64,000 nt of DNA. Origin: Episyrphus balteatus. Taxonomy: Eukaryota > Arthropoda > Insecta > Diptera > Syrphidae. Position 1 is the first letter of the stretch, and each line of letters opens with the position of its first letter. The stretch is from NCBI RefSeq assembly GCF_945859705.1, contig NC_079137.1:2484001-2548000 (forward strand), given 5' to 3'. The translations under genes were made by a program, and so were the position numbers. Below are positions 33,270 through 44,918 of this stretch, piece by piece. The notes under the pieces are model-generated. The model was given only the letters and a program-made list of their open reading frames with translations. It made no database searches and was not told the DNA's origin.

Positions 33270-34680
33270 CCATTTTCATGAAAAAGCAAAAAAATCTTGT
33301 TTTTCTTCTAACCCCATTAAATCCATTTTTTTTTTTTTTGTAACAACTTATAATAAATTTTATATCACCTGAAAGCTTATTACTTCAACTCAAAATATTT
33401 ATAATCGACCATGTCTACAGGGTATCCCACAGTCACCGCCACAAATGAAAACCATGGATTCCTGAGGTAATTTTAAGTCGAAAAACTCAAGAGGTAATTT
33501 TCTCGTTTTCGTCCCGTTTTCGAGTTATGACGGTTTTTATAATTTTTGTTCTCTTGTCCTTTAGCTGGCCTTATCTTTGCCAAACTTCGTGTTATTCGAA
33601 AGATTTTTTTTACAACCAATCAAGAATTTATTACAGTTTAAGTTTGTCTCAAAACTTTTTTTCTGCAATTTTGCATCAAACACAATTTTCTTTGTTTTTT
33701 AAGTTGTTTTTTACACTTTCATATCATTTAAGTAAAAAAAAACACGTAAATGAGTATTCATTTTGTTCGCTTTTTATTAAAGCCCAGTTTATTTTTATAA
33801 AAAACTAAGTTTTTTTTTCTGAAAAAAGACGACTGAAAGAAATTTAAAAAAATACATAAACTAAGTGAATTTAAAAAAAATTATTTTTAAATAAAAATTT
33901 ATTTAAATGGATAAAAAACTTTTTCTGAGTTATTGTGGTTAAGAAAATAACAAATAGATGCTCAGAAAAAGTTTTAATTCATTTACCTAAATTAATTTTT
34001 TATTTAAAAATAATTATTTTTTAAATTCACTCAGTTTGTTTATTTTTTTAAAAATTATTTCAGTACCTAGTGTTTTTTATAAAAAAAAAAAAAGTTATTT
34101 TTTTTTAAAGAAAATAAACTGGGCTTTAATAATAAGTAAACAAAATTATTACTCAATTACGCGTTTTTTGAATAAAATTATATGAAAGTGAAAAAAAAAC
34201 TTAAAAAACAAAGAAAATTGGGTTTGATGCAAAATTGCGGAGCAAAGTTTGTCCGCAGAAAAAAGAGACAAACTTAAACTGTAATAAATTCTTTATTAGT
34301 TGTACAAAAAATCTTTAAAATCAGACGTAGTTTGGCAAAGATAAAGCCAGTTAAAGGAAAAGAGAGCAAAAATTATAAAAACCGTCATAACTCGAAAACG
34401 GGACGAAAACGAGAAAATTACCTCTTGAGTTTTTCGACTTAAAATTACCTCAGGAATCCATAGTTTTCGTTTGGGGCGGTGACAAGATCTTCAAAAAGAG
34501 AATTTTTTGAACTCAATAAGTTTTCATAAAAAAAAGCAAAAAAATCAATCTTTTTTTCTTTTCTAACACCATTAAATACATTTTTTTTAAATTTCAATCT
34601 ATAATAAATTCTATATCATTTGAAAGCTTATTATTTCACCTTTTATATGACGCTTCAATCATATTTCTACGATGCCTACA
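33270..34680. repeat. foldback element (33432-34483) bracketed by about 150-bp direct repeats
   Basis: The palindrome begins GTCACCGCC and ends GGCGGTGAC. Its imperfect arms of roughly 500 bp meet near 33945. Within the arms, words such as GTCATAACTCGAAAACGGG and CTCAAGAGGTAATTTTCTCG pair with their complements. Outside, a left block (about 33270-33420) and a right block (about 34510-34680) are direct repeats sharing words such as AAGCAAAAAAATC and GAAAGCTTATTA. It looks like a foldback transposon inside, or formed from, a duplicated repeat; no clear target duplication was seen. Confidence 0.65.
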
Positions 34681-36575
34681 AAAAAAAAAGTAAGAATTTT
34701 TTAAAACCAACCATGTCGAAATTTCAAACTGAGTTTACGGTACTTTCTACACTGGTGGCTGGTCATCGGCAAGAGATTGTGTAACTTGTAGAGCACGTAC
34801 CGTTATGTGCGATATATCAAATGAAAGGTACCATTATCAGCATACGTATTAATGTTAAATAAAATGCTTATGTGCTCTAAATTCAAAGATATATCGTGTT
34901 TAGAAAAAGAAAATCTTTTCACCCTTATCTCAGGATTTTGAATATGAAATTTACTGAAATTTTGTACAATTATAGTTTATTCTATTTCTTATCTACATTA
35001 TAAATTTCAATTTATACTAAAGAAAAATATCGGTTAAAAATTAACAAAAAAAATATGATAGTAAAAAAGGTACTTGAGAACCCTTAAAATCTGGTCCTAA
35101 AATGTAATACCTTTTTTTTTAAGTTTAAAACAAGTTTTTAGCCTTTAATATTTGAGATCGCTTGTATTTTTCAGATTTTTGCATTCTGCACTCGTCAAAT
35201 AAATCAGCCAATTAAATAAAAGCCATCTATACTTGTCAACGGTCCGGATTTTACCATTACCATTATTACCTTGTCAAAGGTGCAGTTACATATTATAGAA
35301 AAAAGAACACATCCGCCTTATTTAAAAAAAAAAAAAAAAAAAACATACTCAAAAAATGTCAACACATCTAGGCTAATCACACCTCAAAATATAACCGAAA
35401 AAAAAAACCTAAAAGTCCATTAGTAACAATTTAACTCAAATATTTACAACCGCGCGATCATAGATCGTCATAAATAAAAAAGATCCACAACCTAATTCGT
35501 TTGAATCTTTTCTTTTTTTTTTTGTTTTCTGTTAAACTAAAAACCAATTAAATATCTCGATTTCTCCTTCAACATTTGCTACAAAGTATTTATATGATGA
35601 ATCCAAAATCGTCAACATTCAGAAATAACAAAAAAAAAAAAAAAAAGTTGAAAAAAAAATCATTTTAAAATTCATATATCTACATCAGATGACAATAAAG
35701 CATTCCTTATTTACGATTGTAATTAACTCTTAAATTTCCCCCACCGAATTCATCTCCAATTAGACTTGCCTGATGTCTCTGATGAATTAAACAAAAATAA
35801 AAAAAGATACACCATCACAACCCACTCAAATGGGTTGTTTCGGTTCCAGTTTTTTTAAAAAATTATTACGAAAAAATTGAAATTTTTTTTGATTCATTTC
35901 TCACTTTGTTGTTGTTTTTTTGATGATGAAGAGTGAAGTGAGATTTAATTTAATAGACCTGCTTTGGTTCCTCACCGTATTGTCGACTGTCTGTCTTTTT
36001 TTTTAATAGCCCACTTGTACGACTGTCAACCGGACAGACTATATATTGGTTTGGTTGATGACTTCGATGCCAATAAATCCAAAACAACCACAACAACAAA
36101 AATATATATAGCCATTGTGAATTTATTAAAAATATAAATATTTTTCCTCAAGACAAGAAATTAAGTCAAAAATTTAAGAAACAAAAAAAAAATTATAATA
36201 AATGCTTCGCTAGCATTGGAGGCAGTAAATTTTCGTCAAAAATTTGAAAATTAGCACAGAATTGTAATAAAACTCAAAAAAGATGCATAAGGCATTTAAG
36301 AAGATAGCTTGATGATGATGGTTAAATGCTACGAATCTATAAAAATAAACAAAAAGCACTAATAGACAAAAAAATAGAAATTTAATTTTTTAGATATTTA
36401 TGAGTTTTAGATGATTTTGGTCTAAAAGTTTTCTTCCATTCTTATACAGTTGAAATCTGGATTTTACAACTTGATTTTCTAATACTTACATTTATAATAG
36501 GAAACTTTGACTTTGATGGTGTTGTTCGTTAAATTTGGTAGAAAATTTTTGTATGAGATGAATTTTGCAAATTAA
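34681..36575. other. AT-rich intergenic sequence, no gene
   Basis: Unique AT-rich DNA with A runs. A slightly more complex patch at 35940-36060 lacks any frame. Nothing specific is recognised. Confidence 0.35.
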
Positions 36576-36579
36576 TTAA

Positions 36580-38662
36580 CCCTCTGTCGGCACACGGCTG
36601 CGAATTTGGTAGGACAAAAACAAAAAAAATTACGATTTTTCAAAAAAATGGTCACAAAAAAGTCTCTTTATAAGGGTGAAAATATTTTTTTTCGGAATTG
36701 TGAATACAATATTCGAAATCCTTGGAATATTCTACATCAATTTCATATTTGATTCTCGATAAAATATTGTGACCGAAAAAAGTTCTAGCGACATTAAAAA
36801 GTATAAACCAAATTCGCACCCGTGCACAGTGTGGTAATTCGCCAATCTGACTGGACAAAATAGAAAAAAAAAAGTTTAGCCACATGATTTTAAATCATGA
36901 GTTGAGCTTCTCAATAAAATGGGTAACTGTAATTCATGTTTGGTTTTTTTGTTTTCATCTCGGATTAGCGTAAGCTAAGCTTGAAAGTTGGTTCTTGTTA
37001 ACAGTTGGATGGAGATAATACAAAGTATTCTATTTTTCGCTTGAGTTTGGTTGACGATTAAAAACGCTGTGGTAGTTTTTTGGTTCTAATTGTTTTTTTT
37101 AATTGTTAATCTACATTTGGAGGTAAAGTGTTTTAATTTTTATTTATTAATTAATATTGCAACTATTTAAAAAAAAATAAATTCTATAAGAAGGCTAGGA
37201 AGTGCAAAAAAAAAATATCTTTGTTTTTCAATTAGAGGTAAAGTTAATTTTTCCGCATTTTTCCGGTCTGAAATTAATTAATTAATGTATTGTGGAGTGT
37301 TGTCATTAAGATTAGCTATTTACATGTCTCGCGTTTTCTCGACCGCCATACAACTTTTTTCACTTTTCAAAATGAAGTCAAGATTTTCAAAAAAAACAAA
37401 TTTTCGAAAAATGTGTCAAAACTGCCAAATAAGATCGAAAAGACAGTTTTTTTGATCTTTTAATGAGCAGGTATCATCTTTGGAACATTTTTGACAATAA
37501 AGAAAAATTAAAAACATATATAAAAGTTTTGTGCTTCAAGTTAAGCGAAAAAAAAAGACAAAAAAGGTGGAAGAAACATTGGACCGCTCTTTAAACATGA
37601 ATTTCATTTTGCTTGACCAATATTATGTGATAACTAAATAAACAAAAACAGTAGATAGTGAAACAAAAGTAGAAAAGAATTTTTAAAAACTAAAAAAAAC
37701 GGGAAAAATATAACAAACGGAAGGTTAAAAGTCTCCTAAGTGCACCTATCCATTAGAAAATAGTTAAAATCAGCAGAATCGCTCTCCGCAAAATTGAAAA
37801 AGCATTTTCCAATAATACCGGAAAGGATTTATTGAAATGAGTGAAGGATCAAAATGTATAAAAAATTAAATTCTGATCCTCTGGAACTACTAAACTACTG
37901 GAATTTTCAACTAATGAGGCATTATCATTGATGAATGATGCTTTTCTGTCGGAACATCTTAAACAAGTTCAATGCAAAAAGCAAGCAAGTGTAAAAGGCC
38001 AGAAATAGGGTCACGAAGAAATTTAGAGAATTATTAGCTTGAAAAACATCGAAGGTAATATAAACACAGCTGTTTTTAATAGGCCCTTCTGTTTCAAGTT
38101 TGCATCGCACAAAAAGGAGTTACTTTTTTAAATTATCTGCAGATATTTTTAAAGGTGATGCCATTTTTTATGATTGTGAAGCATATTTAATTAAAATCAT
38201 TGCTAAAATTTTAATTTAAAGCATGATAATGAGAAAATAAATCATATATGTCACCTGTCAAAAACGTGTGTAAAAGTTCTATTTCTTAATAAAAACTAAT
38301 TATTCCGCCTCTCTTTTTTCGTGAATAGCAATAGAGCTTTTATTTATTGAGATTTTTCAAGCGTTTTTTAAAATAATTAAGTATATCCAATCATAGAATA
38401 CGTTTACGGAAACATAAATTCAAATACTATAAAAATGCATTTTCTTCATCACTATTTTGACCCACTTTTTGCAGAAATTATAGATTTCTTTTTAAAAAAT
38501 ATTTCTTTTTTATAGAATTTTATCTATTCACATTCATTTGTTTAAAACTGTTTAGAAAAAAAGTCGATTTAACGCGAGTTATTAATTTTGTCCAGCTAGA
38601 TTCGTGATTGGCCACACTGTGCCGTGGTGTGCCTATCACATCACAAAAAAGAGGTGTGCCTA
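36580..38662 (+). mobile_element. TTAA family 1 MITE, copy 3, split by a Transib-like insertion
   Basis: TTAA at 36576-36579, left end CCCTCTGTCGGCACACGG. The body matches the other copies up to AATTCGCACCCGTG at 36824. The right part resumes at 38622 (GTGCCTATCACATCACAAAA) but its end is degraded: the final AGAGGG-TTAA is replaced by ACATTTTCAGTAA. The 1.8-kb interruption is a separate element. Confidence 0.8.
36825..38621. mobile_element. Transib-like element with 23-RSS-like ends (1797 bp)
   Basis: Left end: CACAGTG (36825-36831), 23-bp spacer, ACAAAATAG (36855-36863). Right end read inward: CACAGTG (38621-38615), 23-bp spacer, ACAAAATTA (38591-38583). The spacers also share TGG at the start and AATCT-NN-CTGG at the end. 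It is flanked by the 5-bp duplication CCGTG (36820-36824 and 38622-38626). CAC termini, GC-rich 5-bp duplications and heptamer-spacer-nonamer architecture are known for Transib transposons, the relatives of RAG1. The interior is decayed. A readable stretch at about 37886-38010 (EALSLMNDAFLSEHLKQVQ) and a GRLK word near 37719 look like old coding sequence, but I cannot confirm that they are transposase. Confidence 0.65.
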
Positions 38663-39090
38663 CATTTTCAGTAATTTTGTCCTCGATTATAAAAAAAATA
38701 TTGCCTTTTTCTTACTTCGCCTTTTTCAATTGTCTGCAATTTTGTACAATCCCGATTCCATAAAATTAATTTAAAAAAAAACATACCTACACCAAGTGTT
38801 CTGAGAACTAACTAAACTTATTTTTTTTGGGTGTTAAACGTTTCACACTTAACTTGTCTGGCCAGCTATAAATTTCTTGCCAAGAAAATGCAAAAAAAAA
38901 AAATTTTAGCACTGAACTGACGAACTGAGGTGTGAGATGTTGTTTCTTTTCCAAGTGCAACAGGACTCAATCCTTCTTTATCCTATATAACGAGGACTTT
39001 TTTTGTACTTATATTTTTGAGTCTTAGGTTTTAGACTTTTTTCTTTGCGGTTATTATAGTAGTACAGGTAAAATAGTACATAAAATCAAG
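38663..39090. other. AT-rich intergenic sequence
   Basis: Short unique stretch between the nested MITE and the following tandem block; nothing recognised. Confidence 0.3.
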
Positions 39091-40070
39091 AAATAAAAAA
39101 AAAAAAATTGTTCCACTCATGAAACTTAGCAAAAAGTTTGCTTTTGGGATAAGAACCAAGTACAAAAAAAGTCTATAGAAAAGAGTTCGGTGGAAGGGTG
39201 TTTTTTCGCGGACAAGAGGGAGGGGGTGAAGGTCAAAAATATACTGAAAAAAATTGTTTGTTGAATATCATCATATAACACATGTTTTCAAGGTATTTTT
39301 TGATGTTGAATCTAATGACATAAAAATAAAGTCAATACGATTACTCTACGAAAAGTTATTTCCGATTAAAAACCAGGGTGCTTGTTTTTTGACCTCAACA
39401 GGTAAAATATAACCGAAACCCATGTGAAAAACATGCTACACTGACAAAATTTGGGATGAAGGTTTAAGATAAAACGGGGACAAAGGATTCATAAAGTTTT
39501 TAAAAATATTTTGGGTGAAAGGGTGTTTTTTTGATAGGTTAAGTTGTGTGTGAGAAAGGTATCATAACAGCTAACTTATATTTTATTAATTTTTAAAACT
39601 TGGTGAAATAGTTTTGATTGGTATAAGAATTAAGAATCTATAAAAAGTAAAAAATTATTTTGAGTGAAAGGGGGTGAAATTCGGAATTAGTACCACAAAA
39701 ACTGGGAAAAAATTGTTACACCAATGAAAATTGGTAAAAATGTTTCATTTATAACAGAAAGCAAGAACTCAAAAAGTCTATACAAATATTTTAGGTTAAA
39801 GGGTGTTTTTTTGGGAAATAGCGAAAAATCCGCGATAAGTACGATAAAATCAATGGTATAAATGGTACCCTTACGAAATTCATTAAATATGTTCACTTTC
39901 CCATGGGAACTACGAATAATGTAAGTCTATAAATTTTTTTATGTGAATGGGTTTTTTTTTTTTTTTGAAGTAAAGAAAATATGGGTATATTTGAAAAAGT
40001 GTGAAATACTAGAGTAATATTAGTGGTACCTTATTGAAATTTAGCAATTATGTTACTTTGAGTGGGAGAA
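39091..40070 (+). repeat. degenerate tandem repeat with GTGAAAGGGTGTTTTTT units
   Basis: Related phrases (aaagtctata..., then gGTGAAAGGGTGTTTTTTT, then a frame of GAAATTnnnnAAAAATGTT) recur at about 39196, 39518, 39665, 39799 and 39943. Spacing is about 134-147 bp in the better preserved part and about twice that in the first interval. Units are diverged. There is no coding capacity, and the block is probably an old satellite-like array. Confidence 0.6.
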
Positions 40071-41500
40071 ATGAGGGCAAATGAAGTCCTCTTAATATGT
40101 ATTTAGTTGTGATTTCAAAACCTTATTTTACTGTTCTATATTGTAGGTAATCCAAAACTGGCTTTTAAGATCCTATCACAATGTTTTTGTCAAAGAATTC
40201 TTGTGATGTCTTTTTTTAAGCAATTTGATGATGTGATTTTTAAGGGAATAATTTTTTTGTTGGTACTATTGCATTTTGTCATAAAACTTTTATTATCTTT
40301 GACTTCTTTTCGATGTTATAATTTTGTATCCCTAAAACGTGGTGTGGTTATAGTTGATAATTTAAACTTAATCATAGTAAATTTGAAATACCTTTAATCC
40401 CATTCCTTACGAACTTTTTGAAAAATAAATGTCCTCAAAAACAACCAACAGAGATAAAAAACAACCTGATTATCCTTCAAATTCATTAAATTTAAAATTA
40501 GAAAAAGAAAAATAAGAAAAAAAAAACTTTAAATTATGAAAAAAACATGAAAACAACGTCATAATAATAACGAAAAACTTTTCATCCCCTTTGTGCCAAT
40601 ATGCAAAACCAAAAAAGCCTCCCGAATGGAAATTATTAAATCTACTCTCGCAGCACACATTTCAACGAGATAATCAGTTTTCCTTTTTCTTTTAGTTTTT
40701 TTTTTTTCATATTTTAAGATCATACCATCATTTTCCATATCGAATACAGGAAGCTTCCAAAAACAAAACCGAAAAAAACTAGCTTAAGGCCAAAGTTAAT
40801 TTAGTTTCAGAGCTCTAGATGAGAAAACCATCTCCATAAAAACTCCTTCATATTTACCATTCAAATTCAGCAAAATCCACCTCCAACATCACATCTACCA
40901 TATACACACTATAGCATAGTCATCAGCATCATCATCATCTGCATTATCCGCGCAAGAAAGGTGCTTATTACTCCATCTTGGTTGGTCATGCCTAATTTAA
41001 GCGTCACGAGAAAACGATGCTATGTGGCGATTGTATAAACTTATATCATAAGGAAAAAGTCTATAGACAAAAAAGAAATATGAAAAAAAAAATCCAAGAC
41101 GAAGAAGAAGTCCACACAGAAGTTTTATCCACAAATAGAGGTCCAATATCTTGACTGCATAAATATGAGAGTTAAGAGTTTAACCGGCTGCTGTTTCAAC
41201 TGCATCAACCACCACAGTAGCAGGACACCAGTGCTGTCGCATAGTATTTTTTTTTAAGTTATTCAGAAGAATTTGAAAAAAATAATATTTCTAAATTTAC
41301 TTTACTAGAATCAGAGGTGAACGTTTTCGGGGCTACGAGAAAGACTAAATTTTCGGCCCCCTTTGATATGTACTTGTACATATTAAATAAGAAAAAAAAG
41401 TACGTACACGCCATACTTTCTTTTGGTTGAGGGTGGGGGCTTCTAATACCTATATAATTTTGATGGTCGCTAGGATTATACAAGTAATGTTTATTGGGGC
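40071..41500. other. unique intergenic sequence including a higher-complexity island at 40.9-41.2 kb
   Basis: 40071-40850 is AT-rich with no gene. From about 40860 to 41240 the composition becomes more balanced, with CATCATCATC runs and non-repetitive sequence. I see no frame or terminal repeats there. It is a candidate conserved non-coding or enhancer region by composition only. Confidence 0.3.
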
Positions 41501-41589
41501 CCTAAGATATTTTTTTAGGGTTTCTTTCAAAAAAGTAATTTTTAGGTCAAAAAATTTAAAATTTATTTTTTTCGGATTTTCGACAAAAA

Positions 41590-42850
41590 ATCCATTTTAA
41601 AAAATATCCATTTTAAAAAATTTCCTATAAATCCATCGAGTGAGACATCAAAAGAAAGGTTTATTTAAGCTCTATTCAAAGCTAAAAACCAAAAGTTTCC
41701 TGGAGGTCTGGTTGCTGAATAATTTTCAATCGAAAAATTTTTTTTTAAATTTTTTTTTATACATTTTTTTTGATGAAATCCTTAAGTTTGATTTTATTGG
41801 AAGGCGATTTAACAGCTTTGAACACTGGCGCTGTATATAAATGCAATGCAGTGGCGCGGATATAAAAGTTATACGATCCAAAAGATAGATCGTAAAATCA
41901 TTGTGAGTGTTTTGAACAAACAAGGGGAAATGTCAGGGAAATAAATTAAATAGAAAAAAGTCAATTAATTGGTCGGAGGTAGTTGTTTTCTGTAATTAAA
42001 TGAATAAAGGTAGGAACGTGTTTGAAAAATTCTAATTGTATAAAAATTAAAAATTTATTTTTTTTTCGGATTTTCGAAAAAAAAATCAAGGTTAACCCCT
42101 TGCCTAAAAAAATTGGATTTAAAAAAAAATTCTTCCAAATCTCTCGAATGAGACATCAAAAGAAAGGTCTCTTTAAGCTCTATTCATAGCTGAAAACCAA
42201 AAGTTTCTTGGAGAAACCAGACGGTTGATGAATAATTTTCAATCCAAATATTTTTTAAAAATTTTTTTTATACATTTTTTTTACATTCGGAAGCAGATAT
42301 TTTCGGATCAAAATTTCTAAACAAGTTTTGGTTAACAGATACGAGCTCACAATGAACAGGCCAATTTATTTATTAAAAAAAAATACAAATTTATTTTTTT
42401 CGGAGTTTCGAGAAAAAAATCAAGGTTAACCCCTTTCCTAAGAAAATTGGATTTTGAAAAAATTCTTCCAAATCCATCGAATGAGACATCAAAAGAAAGG
42501 TCTCTTTAAGCTCTATTCATAGCTGAAAAAGTTTCTTGGAGGTCTGGTTGCTGAATAATTTTCAATCGAAATATTTTTTTTTTAATTTTTTTTTTACATT
42601 TTTTTTTATACATTTTTTTTACATTCGGAAGCAGATATTTTCGGATCAAAGTCTCGAAACCAGTTTTGAGTTAAAGATATGAGTTCACAATGAATGGGCC
42701 TATGTAATTAGGTCAAAAAATTAAAATGAACTTTCGAGAAAAAAATTAAGGCTAACCCCTTGCCAAAAAAAAAAAAAACATTTTAAAAAATTTTTTATAG
42801 CTGAAAACTAATAGTTTTCTTCACATTTTTTTATGAATCCCTTAAGATTC
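41590..42850 (+). repeat. 332-bp tandem repeat family (family A), plus orientation
   Basis: Units contain GAGACATCAAAAGAAAGGTC, a stretch reading AAAACCAAAAGTTTCTTGGA, then ACATTCGGAAGCAGATATTT and AAGGTTAACCCCTTGCC. Unit anchors at about 42149 and 42481 are 332 bp apart. An earlier unit at 41641 is separated by a non-tandem segment (about 41775-42000) containing two TATA-like words (GTATATAAATG, GGATATAAAAG). The whole block is repeated in reverse at 61150-62690. Single diverged units occur at about 310-420, 1985-2110 and 5330-5420. Confidence 0.75.
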
Positions 42851-44630
42851 AAGAGAAATGATTTAGTACTATAAAGTACGTTCGACAACACTGTCCATTA
42901 GTTAGTCTTTAGGACGGGAGTGCGCGATATTGTCAAATTAATAAATTGGAATTAAGTTTTTCGCGCGCCCTTGCTACTCTGCATGTGGAATGTAGGAGGG
43001 AGAATGTTCAACTTTTCTCAAAGTTGGCTTGCCATATTGTGGTCGTTTCATATCAGCTTCTTGTTATTATTTTTTTTTTTTTTCGTTTCTAGTCATTTTC
43101 AATTTGTAGTCCTTTTGGTATAAAAAAAAGGACCAGATAAAGTAGAGTAATATTCTTGTTATCATTTTACTACCTACTTGTAGACATTAAATTATGATTG
43201 AAAAAACGTCTTTGACTTGAAGAAGAAGAGAGAAATAATTTGCAAATCTTTCTTCTTTCTCTAGAAAATTACTGAAATAAGATTCAGTAATTTTCTGGAG
43301 CAATTTCTACAGCAACGCAACTTATCAAATACCACCTTCGTATGTTATCTTCTTCTGTTAATTCTAAATCCATTCAATGTCTATAATTCTTTCACTATCA
43401 TCAATTATTCAAAAAATTGGAAAAAACGCTGAGAAATATCGTAGCTCAGTTTCTCAATCAGCACGATCCAACTGTGCTGACTGGCTGAACAAAATTGTTT
43501 TTCTTCTCTCACCAATCCAATCATGCCGCGATCTCGTCGAAATCCCCCCAACATTCGAATAGGTTAAAGATTTTTATAGGAAACCTAGCTCTGCATCTGT
43601 CTTATAGGAGCTGATAAATCTGTCATTGTACCATTTAAGACTCACCCAGAGGCGCCCTCTCGTTAGCACCCCCATCATCATCCTCATCATCATCAGTAAG
43701 CATCATCATTGTGTGTTCATCTTCATCCACTATAAAACAGAGCGATCTCCGAACGGTGGTGCTCGGTATTCCTTGGTGGAATTCCTAAACACAATGTTTT
43801 ACGTTTTTGTTAAAATTTATAACAAACAACAAATCAACGATGGAAATTAAAATATTTACAAGAGAAAAAAACAAGATGAATTTCCATAATTTTGTGTATG
43901 AAAATTCTTGATTTCGAGAAAAAGAGAATTTACTCGTATAATTCACAGTGAAACAGAGCAAGAACATTGGCTTCTGTTTTTTGTGGAAGTCTTGGTGCCA
44001 GAGTGGTTTTCGTATGGCGGTTTGAGTGTTGTTGAAGGACAGATGTTCCCACTTTGATGGCGGGGATGTGCATATATGGAGGATTTATATGTAAGAAGGA
44101 ATGTGCATATATTTGTTAAGACATACCCGCGGTCTTTCATCACAATAATACTTCTTCTTTTGTGAATGGATAACATGAGAGTAAATTACCAAAATGGTAT
44201 GGTGAATTTCTGCAGCTAAATTGTTGTTTTTTTTTTTGGTTTCTTTGAAAATATTAAAAAAAGGGGAATTTATTTTGCAACCGCGATTCTGTTTAAAAAT
44301 AGAGTTTTTTAAGTCCCTAGTCGCTTATTTTTGTCCCTCTGTATACATGAATTGGCTAAAATTTCAGGAGATGACAGAAATGACAAAGGCTCTAAAATAT
44401 TACTGCCATCAAAAATAAGGGGTATTTGAACCAAAAAGGTGGTATTTTTAAATGAAAAATGTTCTTAAAAAGTGTAATAATTAATAAATAAAAAATTACT
44501 TACCATATTTTACAATTTTTACAATTTGTACTAACCAATAAGATTTTTAAATATAAAAAAGTTACACATACACCACAGTGACCCGCAGCTAGGACGCAAA
44601 CAAAATAATTGAAACAAATTTATAGCTTAC
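42851..44630. other. non-repetitive, GC-richer intergenic island
   Basis: Free of recognisable transposons. Patches at 42870-43060, 43370-43800 and 43960-44180 have balanced composition and AT-rich homeodomain-type words (for example AATTAATAAATTGGAATTAAG). Short frames occur but no family is recognised. Candidate enhancer or conserved non-coding DNA for the neighbouring developmental gene; inference only. Confidence 0.3.
43733..43739 (+). promoter_or_regulatory. candidate TATA box (TATAAAA)
   Basis: CACTATAAAACAGAGCGATC lies in a GC-richer block and would place a start near 43764 (GCTCGGTATTCC). The first downstream ATG opens only an 18-codon frame (MFYVFVKIYNKQQINDGN). There is no clear initiator. 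Weak candidate for a small or non-coding transcript. Confidence 0.15.
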
Positions 44631-44634
44631 TTAA

Positions 44635-44914
44635 CACTCTGTCGGCACACGGGTGTGAATAGGGCACGCCAATGAAAAGATTACAATTTTTCAAAAAAGT
44701 GGGTGCAAAAAAGTCTCTTTATAATGGTGTTAATACATTTTTTTTAATTCTGAAAACAATATTCGAATTCCTCGGAAAATTCTACATCAATTTCAAATAC
44801 GTTTTCTCTATAAAATATGAGACATAAAAAAGTTCTAGCGACATGAAAAAGTAGAAGACAAATTCGGACCCGTGTGCCTATCACGTCACAAAAAAGAGGT
44901 GTGCCTGCAAAGGG
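44635..44914 (+). mobile_element. TTAA family 1 MITE, copy 4 (280 bp)
   Basis: TTAA at 44631-44634 and 44915-44918. Ends CACTCTGTCGGCACACGG and GTGCCTGCAAAGGG; body as in copies 1 to 3. The first base differs from the CCC of the other copies. Confidence 0.85.
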
Positions 44915-44918
44915 TTAA

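Noticed and set aside
43626..43850. Small plus-strand gene downstream of the TATAAAA at 43733
   Set aside because: The overlapping frame starts upstream of the TATA word, the first ATG after it gives only 18 codons, and no splice donor follows; kept only as a weak promoter candidate.
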